A DNA stretch of 64,000 nucleotides, from contig JACCGJ010008551.1 of assembly GCA_013407085.1 (NCBI GenBank), positions 40,099 to 104,098 of the forward strand. The letters are read 5' to 3'. Below the pieces are notes generated by a model that was given only the letters and a program-made list of their open reading frames with translations, was not told where the DNA came from and made no database searches. Positions within the stretch are counted from its first letter, which is position 1. The number at the start of each line of letters is the position of its first letter. The translations under genes and the position numbers were made by a program. Shown piece by piece: positions 1 through 10,634 of this stretch. The DNA is from Atriophallophorus winterbourni. Taxonomy: Eukaryota > Platyhelminthes > Trematoda > Plagiorchiida > Microphallidae.

Positions 1-32
1 CGTTTAGGCTGAAGAAGACGAAATTCGCTTAC

Positions 33-164
33 CAAGGAAAACTCCCGCATATATTCCGATCCGAATGCGACGGAGAGCTTCAACAATGCCAGCTGGACAG
101 GAATCTTTGCATCCATGGATGATTCCGCAGCCAAATCGTAGTACCGTTTGGCCAGATGAATGTC
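33..164 (-). CDS. SEL1L: SEL1L exon 10: last visible exon, C-terminal Sel1 repeat
   Basis: The acceptor is TGTTTCACACAG and the donor GTAAGCG, phase 0 at both ends, 44 codons. It encodes DIHLAKRYYDLAAESSMDAK, then IPVQLALLKLSVAFGSEYMR and EFSL. The first part is the near-invariant DIHLAKR-YD-AAE of SEL1L. In human the next residues lead to the single transmembrane helix and proline-rich tail, so one or more 3' exons lie beyond the left edge. Confidence 0.93.
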
Positions 165-329
165 CTGTGTGAAACAACAAAATGGGTCAATCGGTGTTGT
201 GACGATAATCACATTGTTCAACCTTCCGATGGATGCGGTATGTAGGTATTGAAACGACGCCGAAACACCAGCATCATCGACAGGTTCCTAATCGCAAGTC
301 GATTTGGGGCTGTCATTGATTCTTGCTTT

Positions 330-441
330 CAGTGATATGACTCAAAATCGTGTTCAGTGGTGGCCTTGTTGTGCGTATACTCTTGGAGTGTTTGATTAAT
401 CTTGTATGCTGTCAAGTATGATTGGTGAGGATGGCTTGTTA
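330..441 (+). repeat. SR2-like LINE 3' UTR fragment (family B), sense
   Basis: It matches the reverse complement of the family B copies at 4500, 8093 and 11997: gtgttcagt, then cttggagtgttt, then cttgtatgctgtcaag, then ggcttgttatgat. Confidence 0.55.
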
Positions 442-442
442 T

Positions 443-556
443 GATTCCAAAGGTTGTCATATCCGGGGGTGGCAGTGGGGATAAGCTCCGCTGTTTATAA
501 AATGCCCCCATATGGCGCGCGTCTCAAATACCCTCCGACAACCAAGTATAGCTTCT
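443..556 (+). repeat. Repeat D (ggttgtcata-ccgggggtggcag)
   Basis: This is about 110 bp, also present at 16014-16140 with a longer flank. It contains ggataagct, tttataaaatgc, gcgcgtctcaaata and agcttctggcctg. It may be part of a LINE 5' UTR, because in both places it lies beside family A or SR2-like LINE sequence. Confidence 0.45.
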
Positions 557-568
557 GGCCTGCACGAG

Positions 569-820
569 TGCACGGATGTGCAATTACGCACGGATGTGCA
601 ATCCTGCAGTACTTCTGTGCTGTGTGGCTAACACCGTGCTAAATTGATTGGCCGCCGGTAGTGAGCTGCATGCGAATACACGCTGGAGTCTCACTACCAT
701 TTCTATTTCTTTTGTCATATCTGTCTAGGCCTGGGCAACCTGACAGTATCTCAGCCCACGTGCAGTTTCTGACTGTACGGCACTTTGCCTGGATCAGGCT
801 TGTGCTTTAATACATACAAG
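569..820 (+). mobile_element. SINE-like family A, sense copy
   Basis: The copy runs from gcacggatgtgcaat through gtgagctgcatg, ctggagtctcactacc, aggcctgggcaacctgac and the terminal stem-loop gcctggatcaggc, then ttgtgctt and a degenerate (ATAC)n tail. It is the reference copy for the family in this window, about 250 bp. Confidence 0.65.
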
Positions 821-934
821 TGCTAAATTGTTGTTAAAAGTCCTAAAATGAGGGGAAACGGTGGACGAAAAATCTATTGACCTGTGGAAGATAGCACAGG
901 CATACCTTATTCGCAGAGCCTAGCAGAAGCTGGG

Positions 935-1344
935 AGAAACGATCGGGTGGCCCGTCCATGACGTGGCGCGTTGGGACGAAGAAACTCAACGTAGCGCTAG
1001 GCTCAGTTGGGCGTATTCGTTTGCCTGGGTGGGGTCCAAAAGACCCACCTAATAGCTAGCTGGAAACCTTACGAGATATGGCTTCGAACTGAAGTCAGTG
1101 GCGGCAGTGTATTTTATTATGTGTGTCATAATTTTTTATCTGGTATTATTTTATATAAAAACACAAAAAACAAAAAATCGCATGCAGTGAAACTACAAAA
1201 ACAAGCTGTAATTTGCGCATTTATTTTCGCATATTCCGCTTGCCTGCTGTCCCTTCTTCACGCGCTTGCTTATCTGCTTTTCCTGCTTCATACTGCTTGG
1301 CACTTTGTCTGGCTCCAGACTTGTGCTTCATGATGATGATGATG
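935..1344 (+). mobile_element. 5'-truncated SR2-like LINE: RT C-terminus and 3' UTR (subfamily C)
   Basis: Broken coding sequence for the C-terminal RT tail (RLPGWGPKD, then LETLRDMAS and SQWRQCILLCVS) ends at about 1128, followed by a 3' UTR. The UTR closes with the stem-loop gtctggctccagac, ttgtgcttc and (ATG)n. At least one in-frame stop interrupts the coding part. Family B follows immediately. Confidence 0.65.
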
Positions 1345-1525
1345 AGGTGCCTACACCTCGAATCAAACATGCATTCAAGCAAGTGTTGTGAACAAGTAGA
1401 ACGACATCCGCATGACACCTTCCTTGTGGCTTTCACTATCACGCATCATAACAAGCTTCCCTCGTCACTACGCTTGACAACATACAAGGTTAAGTTAACA
1501 CTCCAACTTTCGAATTCTGACTTTG
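1345..1525 (-). mobile_element. SR2-like LINE 3' UTR (family B)
   Basis: The minus strand reads the family B UTR ending in the hairpin gaggtg-taggcacctc. It shares the blocks catgcattcaag, gcatgacacc and cttgacaacatacaag with the other family B copies. Confidence 0.6.
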
Positions 1526-2065
1526 TCTTCTTCTACAATCGCGAAGTTTGTGTGCGTTGTTTCGTGAGGGGGAATTGTGATTAACGGATCCTACAACATT
1601 TTAGCGCATTCTACATTGTTGGACTTAATTGGATCTTTCGTTGGACTATTGGTCTTTTAGTAAGTTCATTCCATTTTTGTTGTATTTTATGTAGTGCAAA
1701 CTTTTTTGGTTCACTACAAAAATCTGACAATCTGTCGAAAAAACGAACATGATTCTATAGGCATCGTGATGACTACATCCCCCAAAGCTATACTCCATAA
1801 CCGGTATCTGGGCGCTTGCCCGTATCAGATGGAGAGCGAGTAAGATTAGGTTCAGCGAGCCTTGACATAATAGAAAAGTAAGAAAGAATGTTACACTTGA
1901 AAGCCACTGTTGAATAGGGTTCGTACAACGAGCCACAACGTTCGAATACACGTTTAAAATGAACGTATTCTATAGGCTTCAACTTATAAGACAAGGAACG
2001 ACTGCGCTCTCTGAAGTAAACTTACAAAACACCAAAATGCATATTGGGACACAAAGGTAACTTAC

Positions 2066-2238
2066 GCGTTTTAAACCTAAGCCTTGTTCGTGCATGTAGG
2101 CCAGGTTGAACATGGCTTGCGAATTATGGCCAAGCTCCTGCGCAAGCCGGTAATGTTGTACCGCCTTGGCAAAATCGCGCTCCGTACCTGAGCCGTAGTA
2201 ATAGCAGTCACCGAGTTTGACACGTGAGGTTGATGAGC
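2066..2238 (-). CDS. SEL1L: SEL1L exon 9: VKLGD to GLGLK Sel1 repeat
   Basis: The acceptor is CCACTCGATAG (phase 1) and the donor GTAAGTTA (phase 0). It encodes SSTSRVKLGDCYYYGSGT, then ERDFAKAVQHYRLAQELGHN and SQAMFNLAYMHEQGLGLKR. This corresponds closely to the vertebrate segment with KLGDYHFYGFGTD and QAMFNLGYMHEKGLG. Its end joins exon 10 (DIHLAKRYYD) without a split codon. Confidence 0.95.
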
Positions 2239-2579
2239 CTATCGAGTGGAAAAGTGGACAAGATGTAACATGCTACGAGTGGTAAACAACATGACACAGC
2301 TATCACAAGAAAACGTTGAGATTGAGGGAAAATATGGGAGTATTTACACACGGTGCAGATGACACACTTGAATAAATTTGCAGCGATTCTAAGCTGTTCT
2401 ACCAATCTGGTAACCCGACAGTAGCTAACTCACATGCAGTCTATGAGTGTGTGATCGCTTGGCTCCAGGCATATACCGTCCATACGAGTCGATGGAGTGT
2501 CAATGTACGACAATGAAACAGTCAGAGATTATATGTACATGGGTTATGCTATACTCTGACAGAACAAACGCTCGTTAAA

Positions 2580-2895
2580 TGCTGTTTCCAACATTAGAAA
2601 AAACCTGATGGGAGTGAGATGGCTTGGAGGGTTTCGAAATGGTTTTCAGCCTACAACGGAAGCTATCGATCGTGGATGCACATCGTAAACGCACAGTATC
2701 ATGTTCCACAGCGACTCGGTCGATCAGCGGTATTTGCACCTTATCGACGTCAACTAAGTTCAACAGCTGCCCTTCTCCGGTATGAAGATGACGCTTCATA
2801 CAGCACATCCAAAGTAAACGGTCAAGAGCAAGTTCTTTTCAATTTATCCAGTCAATGTCAAGAGCTTTTATTTCATAGCGCAAGTGCAGCATGCA
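2580..2895 (-). mobile_element. Zinc-finger LINE, fragment of RT C-terminus
   Basis: The minus strand encodes degenerate KALDID, KELA and MCCMKRHLHTGEGQLLNL, matching the KALGID, EELALDRSLW and KRRLQAGAEQIQLL segment of the copy at 10876-11160. It is broken by stops. It lies in the SEL1L intron between exons 8 and 9. Confidence 0.5.
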
Positions 2896-3539
2896 CAACT
2901 GATTACAACATCCAAAGTAGATTTTTTTGAACTACGACTATTTCCCATTCTATACTCAGCCAGTGTAGGCGAATTCAAACTCACAGAATCATTAAAAATG
3001 GGTACGAGGAAGGGGGCAGATTGATGCATTCGCCTACTCAATGAGTCTCTAAGATGTCACAATAAAAATGCGCATCAAGTTTCCTTGGAGAGGATTACAT
3101 AAATGGACCTGTCTCAGCCACCCGCCAAAGGCCTACTGGGTTATTACACGACATCCACGAATGTATACTCACACAGACCAGTTCAATTTGTCTGAAGAAA
3201 TCACCCAAACAATGAAAATAATAAACTGTTTAACAATGGAATTTAACTGATTTAAAGAGAACAGTCACCATGCTCTGAGGGTAAAACACTACCAGCTGAA
3301 TGATCGTCAGTCATGAGATTCGAAAAAACTTGCCGAGTTAAGCAAGTACTACGGTGCCCAGTCATTAACTACCCAGATCAATGAAGTTAACAACTCTAAC
3401 CAGTTGACCGGAACATGAAGCGACGCAAAGATTCTTCGTCGTTTTAGTTTGAAAACAGACAGACAGAGAGAGTTAGTTAAGTTTGAAAACCAAACTTGAC
3501 CCTTATTAAGTTCAACTTGTACGAGTAAGTCCGCCACCA

Positions 3540-3965
3540 TGACCACAGACAATGGTTGTTGTTGGTCTCCTTCGATCATGGATGCACAAACACATGCCGG
3601 TTTCATGTTCCACATAGTTTCAGATTAATAAACAGTTCGATTCGGGGAACAGTCTTTCCAGCAGCGCTCATAGCAATGGTATGGTATGAAAGCACAAGCC
3701 TGATCCAGGCAAAGTGCCGCACAGTCAGAGACTGCACGTGGGCGACATTAGTGTCAGGTTGCCCATAGCTCATAGCAATAGGCAGCAGTCGAGCGATTGG
3801 TGACGGCATGATTTACGTTCAGCCGCTGAGAGTGGTAGCTGCTCTTTCTCAGCCTGGAAATAACGCAATGGACTCCAAATTGAGCGATCAAATGCAAGTT
3901 CTTCCCAGCTCGTAGGGTTAATATCAAGAGATTCGATATCAAAGATAGTATTCCAGGAATAACAG
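3540..3965 (-). mobile_element. Zinc-finger LINE 3' end, split by a family A insertion
   Basis: The two halves 3540-3677 and 3768-3965 match the minus-strand 3' end at 63676-64000 and, in reverse, 10895-11233. A family A copy with a 12-bp duplicated target (gctcatagcaat) interrupts it. Confidence 0.6.
3678..3767 (-). mobile_element. SINE-like family A with perfect 12-bp target-site duplication
   Basis: The 90-bp 5'-truncated copy is flanked by gctcatagcaat at 3666-3677 and 3768-3779. Its (CATAC) tail faces left, as expected for a minus-strand insertion. The terminal stem-loop gcctgatccaggc is intact. Confidence 0.75.
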
Positions 3966-4151
3966 GCATCGATTGTTAACTACCACAAAACTTCAGCAAA
4001 ATAAGTCGAAAGATCGATAATTCTTAATTTCTCTCGGGGGTGCCAGAGACTAGTCTACAAACGAGCCAGTCACTGAAATATGAAACAATAGAAACCATGG
4101 GATCGAAACGAGCAGAAAGTAAGCAAAGCGACCAGTTACGCAAAAACGAAC

Positions 4152-4226
4152 CTTGAGCAGCCGACCGCTGCCATTGAACAAACGCACGTGATGCAAACTC
4201 TTCACGCGGAACAGCGGTAATTTTAC
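4152..4226 (-). CDS. SEL1L: SEL1L exon 8: 75-bp microexon-like Sel1 helix
   Basis: A short exon of 75 nt lies between the acceptor CTGATTCCAG and the donor GTTCGTTT, phase 1 at both ends. It encodes KITAVPREEFASRAFVQWQR followed by SAAQ and the first base of Gly. It fills exactly the gap between exon 7 (MLEEG) and exon 9 (SSTSRVKLGD), matching vertebrate YPRALLHWNRAASQG. It was located by phase and by this alignment. Large introns filled with repeats flank it (1.9 kb each side). Confidence 0.9.
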
Positions 4227-4499
4227 CTGGAATCAGGAGAAAAATCACCAAAACATGGCAGTAAACCGCGTGCTTAATGTTTAACAATCTTCGCAAGACA
4301 AAATGTGTACAGTGAAAGGAACAGAAAAGTGGTTCACAGCAGACAAATTGCACTGGATACGAACCCGAAAACCGAGGCATTTTTCACAGCGCATGCTACC
4401 GAAAACAGGTGACTAGCGTATGCTTGAATAGCACAGACTAGTTGGGTCCCCATTACTAGAAAGTCGGAGGTCATCATCATCATCATCATGGAGAGTATT

Positions 4500-4915
4500 A
4501 AAACGGCAGCGAGTACATAATGCTCAGCTTTCATACAACCAAAGACGTTAAAATTCTAACAAGACGAGGAAGGGTACGACCTAAAAACCTACTGAACCTG
4601 TCGTAGATTAGACACAGACACACAGGGATGAGGTGTCTACACCTCGAATGAAATATGCATTCAAGCAAGTGTTGTGAACGAGTAGAGCGACATCAGCATG
4701 ACAGCTTCCTTGCGGCTTTCACTGTCACGCATCATAACAAGCTTTCGTCGTCACTTCAATTGACAACAGACAGGGTTAATCAAACACTCCAAGAAGATGT
4801 CTACATTAAGACCATCAGTACACACCATTTTGAGCTAAGGGTAAGAAGCGATTACGAATTCTGATCACTTGGGCCGCCAGCCGGAAGACGGGTCGCCCAA
4901 ACTGCAGCTAGTTTA
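4500..4915 (-). mobile_element. SR2-like LINE: RT C-terminal scrap and family B 3' UTR
   Basis: The minus strand begins with a degenerate match to the RLPGW-PKD coding end (about 4860-4915) and continues through the family B UTR to the hairpin gaggtgtagacacctc and beyond. A (TCA)n microsatellite at 4475-4490 abuts it. Confidence 0.5.
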
Positions 4916-5475
4916 ACAATCAATTTTCCTCTGCTTGAGCAAAATCAGAGTTTGGCCACCCTTACAACGGCACCATTTCAAGCTAACCCTTTGTCTACGG
5001 TAATTGATATACGTATTTTATGATATTTTTGTGTTATTCGGCTTAATTATGACATAAATAAAACACATGATTAATTTCTATGGATCAGATGCCAGACGCC
5101 GCATGACAAGTGCAATTCGATGGTGACTGAAGGTACCGACGGAAGCTACTGAGCAATCGACTGCTTGTTTGAGGTGGTAACTAGAGTTACCGTCAGTAGA
5201 CAAAGGGTTAAGAGTGACAAACAAATCGCGTTGGGAAATCGATGATTAACCATTCGCAATATGTGACCTGTCTATGCACGTCAGCTTGTTTTTCGATATC
5301 TACGTCGCTACCAAAGATTCTGTAACGGATAGTTGCGTTACGTATCCGATGGTGCCAAGTAACTTCAAGAATGGTGCGGAGACAGTGATTGTCGAATATC
5401 TGCAGACATCTTATTTATCCTTTCCTCAGGGTCCAGATTTAACACCCGTACAGTAAAACCGAAGGTATTCATGTA

Positions 5476-5656
5476 GGTATGGTATGAAAGCACAAGACTG
5501 ATCCAAGCAAAGTGCCGCACAGTCAGAGACTGTCAGGTTGCCCAGGCCTAGACAGATATGAGGAAGAAAAAAGAATAGGAAATGGTAGAGAGACTCCAGC
5601 CTGTTTCAGCATGCAGCTCACTACCTCTGATCAATCAATTTAGCACGGTGTAGCAC
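5476..5656 (-). mobile_element. SINE-like family A, minus
   Basis: It carries tatgaaagcacaag, a tail stem-loop, cagagactgtcagg, gcccaggcctagacag, ctccagcctg and tttagcacggtg. A short internal deletion is seen after cagagact. Confidence 0.65.
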
Positions 5657-5792
5657 TAGCAGATGGCACAAAAGACCGACAGAAACAAGCACAAGCAAAC
5701 AAGAAATAAAGGTACGGAAGAATGATATGAGAACGATACGAATAACAATGGATCCAGAGGCAGGAACAGACGAAGATCTCCTATGTGTAGAT

Positions 5793-6045
5793 ATGCATGT
5801 ATGATGTATGAAAGCACTAGCCTGGTCCAGGCAAAGTGCAGCACATTATCACGGACTGTACGTGGGATGAGATACTGTTAGGTTGCCCATGCCTAGACAG
5901 ATATGAGATTGAAAATAAAAATGAAAATTGTAGTGAGACTCCAGCGTATTTCAGCATGCAGCGCACTACCGGTGGCCAATCAATTTAGCACGGCGTCAGC
6001 CACACAGCATCAAAGTACCGCATGATTGCACATCCGTGCATATAC
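5793..6045 (-). mobile_element. SINE-like family A, minus, nearly full length
   Basis: About 250 bp from an atgtatgatgtatg tail to ttgcacatccgtgc. It lies 113 bp from the donor side of SEL1L exon 7. Confidence 0.65.
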
Positions 6046-6157
6046 GTGTAGGTAGAACAGGTCAAGTGGATAGTCTCAAATAAATGCTCAATATTCAACC
6101 GTGGAAAATACACTTACAAGAAAATATGATGGAAAACTGGATGTTAAAAAAACCCAC

Positions 6158-6323
6158 CCTCTTCGAGCATGTATGCAACATTGCTCTGAGCGATCTCGAA
6201 GCCTAATTCCGCGAGTAACTGATACGTCACAAACGCCTCGTCGTACCGACGAGCACGGTAGGCAGCATGGGCGTACATGAGCCACTTGGACCAACGACCA
6301 CGTTCCGCGACGTTTTTAAACAG
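6158..6323 (-). CDS. SEL1L: SEL1L exon 7: LFKNV-ERGRW block
   Basis: The acceptor is GTCCCTTCAG (phase 0) and the donor GTGGGT after one G (phase 1). It encodes LFKNVAERGRWSKWLMYAHA, then RARRYDEAFVTYQLLAELGF and EIAQSNVAYMLEE. The LFKNV-C/A-ERGRWS string and the LAE-GYE-AQSN segment are the best conserved landmarks of the SEL1L family. The next exon supplies GT to complete Gly. Confidence 0.95.
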
Positions 6324-6404
6324 CTGAAGGGACAAACAGATAACCCGGTGGATGGGAAACACAAAAGGACATGATCACAGAGTGAATTGGCTACGAGAAC
6401 AAAC

Positions 6405-6553
6405 CTCGGCTGCTGTGAAACAAGACCGCAAAACACCCGAACCGGTAGCATGCATTTCACCCAGATAGAAGAGCGCCATCGTGTTGCCCTGATTCGAGGC
6501 GAGTTCCAGAAACTTCAAGGCCAGTTTATAATTGACTTTCATGCCGTAATTTC
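6405..6553 (-). CDS. SEL1L: SEL1L exon 6: Sel1 repeat with the MHATGSGV block
   Basis: The acceptor is CTTTTTCGCAG (phase 1) and the donor GTTTGTTC (phase 0). It encodes NYGMKVNYKLALKFLELAS, then NQGNTMALFYLGEMHATGSG and VLRSCFTAAE, aligning with the vertebrate block YKQALKYFNLASQGG to SGTGVMRSCHTAVE. It runs directly into LFKNV at the start of exon 7, as in vertebrates. The intron to exon 5 is only 78 bp. Confidence 0.93.
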
Positions 6554-6631
6554 CTGCGAAAAAGGGGGCACCCTCGAGTGGAAGCGATCGAGTGAACACG
6601 AAAGGTAGGAAACGGCGGAAAATCCACTTAC

Positions 6632-6863
6632 CGAGAAAAATTCGCCCCAAGGTTAACTGGGCGTCCACCCAACCAGCATCGGCAGCTTTCACTAACAAAT
6701 CCACCGCAATCGAAAGGTTCGGAGAGATGCCAGCTTTCCCGTGTAAGTAAACCAGTGCAAGGGCTGTCTGACCAATAGGATTTTCTTGCTGAGTAGACTC
6801 ATTCAGGTAGTGGAGGGCTTTCTCGTAGTCCGCCTTGAACAGTTCGTTATCGGTTAAGTACAT
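6632..6863 (-). CDS. SEL1L: SEL1L exon 5: Sel1 repeats
   Basis: The acceptor is TTTTTCTACAG (phase 0) and the donor GTAAGTGG (phase 1). It encodes MYLTDNELFKADYEKALHYL, then QENPIGQTALALVYLHGKAG and AVDLLVKAADAGWVDAQLTLGRIFLG. The spacing of Ala, Gly and Leu is that of tandem Sel1 repeats, and the order corresponds to vertebrate ETALHYFKKAADMGNPVGQ onward. The final G pairs with GA from exon 6 to give Gly. Confidence 0.93.
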
Positions 6864-7593
6864 CTGTAGAAAAACGAGAAAAGCACGGAGTGACGGAAAC
6901 GCTAGTGCGCGGCATTGCGCTTCAAGAAAACCGACGCATAACAATTAGAGAATCAGAGAAATAGTTTGCATGGCCCCACGGAGAGTAGAAGTTATACAAA
7001 ATCCATATTTCATCATTTTTAGTGACAGCATTATGCATAGCTAATAGCAAGCATCCAGAGTGCGAGAATTGATGAATTATACAGTCCTGATTTCAAACAA
7101 TCGTCGCATGTACTGATGGTGGACTCTAACACAAAATTTGATTGAATGAAACTTCCGCGTCAGCGGATAAGCGTTACCCAAAACTGCTCTAATCGATTGT
7201 TTTCGAATTTCATTTCCATGGCAATGATTCACCGAGCAGTTCCTAAATATTTTTCAATACATTTTCGATTCAATGCACCAAGGTGTAAGAATGGGAACCT
7301 AAAATGTGGGTGACTGCACAGATTCAGTAGATTTTTAAGCTTCATCCTCCCCCAGCTATTGGGGACTTTTTGGGTCACGGAGATATGAAAGTGAAGCATG
7401 TGGTACTTGCTATGGATTTGATACCGCAAACACACAAAGCAACATTGCAACTTACGGCGCGAAGCCATTGGTGGGTTAAACTTCATAATGGATAAAAGTC
7501 GAGCTAGTTTTACCTGTCTATTATCAATTTCACACCGCTCATGTGTAACGACATCAAACAGTGAGACTCAATTCGATCAACATCGAAACAACA

Positions 7594-7708
7594 ATGGTAC
7601 GGTATGAAAGTACAAGCCTGATCCAGACAAAGTGCCGTACAGTTAGAGACTGCACGTGGGCTACGATACTGTCAGGTTGCCCAGGCCTAGACAGATATGA
7701 GGGGGAAT
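7594..7708 (-). mobile_element. SINE-like family A, minus, truncated
   Basis: It holds the 3' half of the family, from ggtacggtatgaaagtac to gacagatatgag. Confidence 0.6.
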
Positions 7709-8092
7709 AGAAACAGTGGGCTAGACGACAAACGAAATTAGGGATTAAGGCAACAGACCAAACGGAGACTGGACAAAAATTGAACGAGACCATCTTCGTT
7801 GTGTAAACCGGTCACGCTTGGTACACAGCGTTCGTTCGAGATAGCAAGCCCTCAACAGTGAAATTAGCACAATGCCGTTTGCATAAACTTCAACATGATT
7901 GACAAATAAATTGATGAATCGATGATCTAAGCTTAATAGTTGTAGTAGGTCCAAGCAATAAGCTGAATACCCGGGTTTGGTAGTTCAGTCTACGGGTCGA
8001 TACGAATGAGACGACGGCTATGTTTGTGGCGGAAGGGGATTAAACATAAACCATAGGATAGTACGAGATTCCAGTATCACAGACAGCATTAC

Positions 8093-8545
8093 ACCGGTAG
8101 CACGTACCGAATGCTTAACTGCCACACAACCATGAAAAAGTAAAATCCTAAAAGATGGAGAAAGGTGGGACTTAAATAGCTACGGAGTCTATAAAAGAGT
8201 AAGCACAAACAAACTGGGGAGAGGTGCCTACACCTCGAATGGAACATGCATTCAAACAAGTTTCGTGAACGAGTAGAGCGACATAAGCATGACAGCTTCC
8301 TTGTGGCTTTCATTGTCATGCATCATAACAAGCTTTTCTCGTCACTCTGCTTGACAACATACAAGGTTAAGTAAACACTCCAAGAAGATGCTTAGTGCAA
8401 GACCTCTACTGAACACGGTTTCGGGACATATCCTGAAAGAGTAACTAGCCATTGCGATATCTGATCGCGGGGACACCAGCCAGGAAGACGCGCTGCGCCG
8501 ACTTTGGAAAGGTTACTAGTAAGGGTTTTTAACTGCCTATGCCAT
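8093..8545 (-). mobile_element. SR2-like LINE: RT C-terminus plus family B 3' UTR
   Basis: The minus strand codes LKTLTSNLSKVGAARLPGW, then WLVTLSGYVPK, the C-terminal tail of the RT protein, and then the family B UTR with the gaggtg-taggcacctc hairpin. Its 5' end lies about 65 bp inside the intron from the exon 4 donor of SEL1L. Confidence 0.7.
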
Positions 8546-8610
8546 GTGACGGTTTGGCCGACCCGAGATTTACGCCAATCAGCATAAGCATCATTCTGAT
8601 GGTGACTTAC

Positions 8611-9051
8611 TTCGCCGAGAAACGCCTTGGCGAGAGCAGATCCAGCTTCCGATGCCATCGAGAAATAGTAGTGAGCCTTTTTCAGGTCCTTCGTGAGGCC
8701 CTCTCTGCCGTAGTAGTAAAACTGACCGAGAACAACCTGAGCACTCGTGTTACCCTTGTCAGCCATAAACTGGTAATAGTGAAACAAATCCTCGTTGATG
8801 GCGAGCCCCCCGGTGGAAGAATCAGCGCTTCCCGAACCGTCACCGAACAACATGTTGAACAGACCGGGATTTTGATCAGCCTCGTCCAATAAACGAACAC
8901 GTCGTACCATTGGACCGAGAAACGTTGTCCCCCCACCCGTAGCAGACTCGTCGGAAACCTGCTTGACAACGTGTTTCGCGACTCGGTAGTAGTACGTCAA
9001 GGCGGATTCGCAACTTTGTTCCACACCAGTGCCGGTCCAATAGCGATACGC
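8611..9051 (-). CDS. SEL1L: SEL1L exon 4: central Sel1 repeats
   Basis: This is the largest exon, 147 codons, phase 0 at both ends. The acceptor is TATCCTTCAG and the donor GTAAGTCAC. It starts AYRYWTGTGVEQSCESAL, the fluke version of the vertebrate GYRYWAGIGVLQSCESAL block. It continues through VVKQVSDES and VRRVRLLDE, a Gly/Ser-rich insert (GDGSGSADSSTGG) longer than in vertebrates, then EDLFHYYQFMADKGNTSAQV and LGQFYYYGREGLTKDLKKAHYYFSMASEAG, a classic Sel1 helix pair. It ends FLGE and joins MYLTDNE in exon 5. A LINE 3' fragment sits within 75 bp of the donor. Confidence 0.93.
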
Positions 9052-10045
9052 CTGAAGGATATAAAAGTGTCCGGTTGAGGATGAAGTAAGACTGCGGGTA
9101 TGGACAATAAATTTAGCGGATCATCGAGTTAAGGTACAACTTCTGAGTGGAAAATACAAGCATATCACAATGGAAAAATATCCTGCATTCAGGAAACAAA
9201 TTTGACAAATATGACACATGCTTAAAATAACCCGATACAGAGTCAAATTTTACGTGGCAAGAATTCGTATTTAAGTCTCACAGATCCGGCTACAAGTTCA
9301 AGCTCATAAAATTTACTCCGAATCTCAATGTGGCTTCCACAAGGGAAGAATAACCGTTGACATGATCTTCTCCCTGAGACAACTTCAAGAAGAGTGTCGG
9401 GAACAGCGTATGCCATTATACGCTGTTTTTATTGATTTAACTAAGGCATTCGACTACGTCAGCAGGGATGGTCTCTTCAAAATGCTCGATCTGATAGGCT
9501 GCCCCCCAAGGCTCTTCAAAACCTCGTTCTTTCGTTTCCACTTAGGGCATGAAAGGCTCAGTCCATTTTAACGGTTGCAGTTCAGAAGCCTTTGAAATTC
9601 GCCGAGGCGTCAAACAAGAGTGTGTTCTTGCTCCCACGCTGTTCGGCATTTTCTTTGCTCTGCTTCTAAAGCACGCTTTTAGGACGAGGACAGAAGGCAT
9701 TTACATACGCACGCGAAGTGATGGCAAGCTTTTCAACCTGAACCGGTTGACAGCACAAACCAAAGCACGGGGTGTGCTAATCCGTGACCTGTTGTTTGCC
9801 GACGGTGCAGCCTTCATTGCTCACTCTCAAGAGCACCTTCAATCTCTAATGGATTGTTTTTCGTCGGCATTCAAAGACTTTGGGCTAACAATCAGCATGA
9901 GCAAGACCAAAGTCCTTGGTCAAGGGACTGTATCGCCTCCAATCATCACTGTTGGAAACTGTCAGTGTGAACCAGTACATCATTTCACATATCTTGGTTC
10001 AACCATTGCGGATAACCTCTCGCTAGACACGGAGATTGATAAGCG

Positions 10046-10212
10046 GATTGGCCATCGGTGGTGAGCTGCATGCTGAAACAGGCTGGAGTCGCACTACCAT
10101 TTCCATTTCTATTTTCTTTCTCATATCTGTTAGGCCTGGGCAACCTTGACCGTATTTAGCCCACGTGAGTCTTGGACTGTACCTACACTTTGCCTCGTCA
10201 GGCTTGTTCGTT
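10046..10212 (+). mobile_element. SINE-like family A, sense, inserted in the zinc-finger LINE
   Basis: It runs from ttggccatcggtggtgagc to tttgcctcgtcaggcttg, with small losses in the stem-loop. LINE coding sequence resumes on the right. Confidence 0.6.
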
Positions 10213-10379
10213 CCATAATTCAAGATTGAATCTTGTGCTTTGGGGTCGGTAACCGAAAAGCTGCCTGTAATAAAGACAAAGATGACGTTATACAGCGCTG
10301 TGCCGTACTAACTGCCTTTACTCTACGGCAAGGAAACTGGGGTACCCCAAACCACGCAAGCCACGAACGGAAGCTGAAT

Positions 10380-10554
10380 CATCACCATTTCATCATGAAG
10401 CACAAGTCTGGAGCCAGACAAAGTGCCAAGCAATAGGAAGCAGGAAAAGCAGATAAGCAAGCGCGTGGAAAAGGGAAAGCAGGCAAGCGGAATACGCAAA
10501 AGCAAATGCACAAAAAGCAGCTTGTTTTTGTAGTTTCACTGCATGCGATTTTTC

Positions 10555-10587
<33 letters not shown>

Positions 10588-10634
10588 ATGTAAAATAATA
10601 CCGAATAAAAAATTATGACACATACTAAAATTAC
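10380..10634 (-). mobile_element. SR2-like LINE tail (subfamily C) with 13-bp target-site duplication
   Basis: It is flanked by acggaagctgaat at 10367-10379 and 10635-10647. The minus strand reads an AT-rich UTR with a run of aaac repeats, catgcagtgaaactac, the stem-loop gtctggctccagac and ttgtgcttcatgatg. It splits the zinc-finger LINE at its RKLN codons. Confidence 0.75.

Noticed and set aside
569..820. Family A as a tRNA-derived SINE
   Set aside because: I could not find convincing A and B boxes of RNA polymerase III; the structure points to LINE-derived ends instead.
1860..1955. Match to 16930-17020 (gccactgttg-ata, cgttcgaa)
   Set aside because: A short repeat shared by two introns, too short and diverged to assign to an element.
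2575..2808. 77-codon minus frame as a host gene
   Set aside because: It matches the degenerate C-terminus of the zinc-finger LINE.
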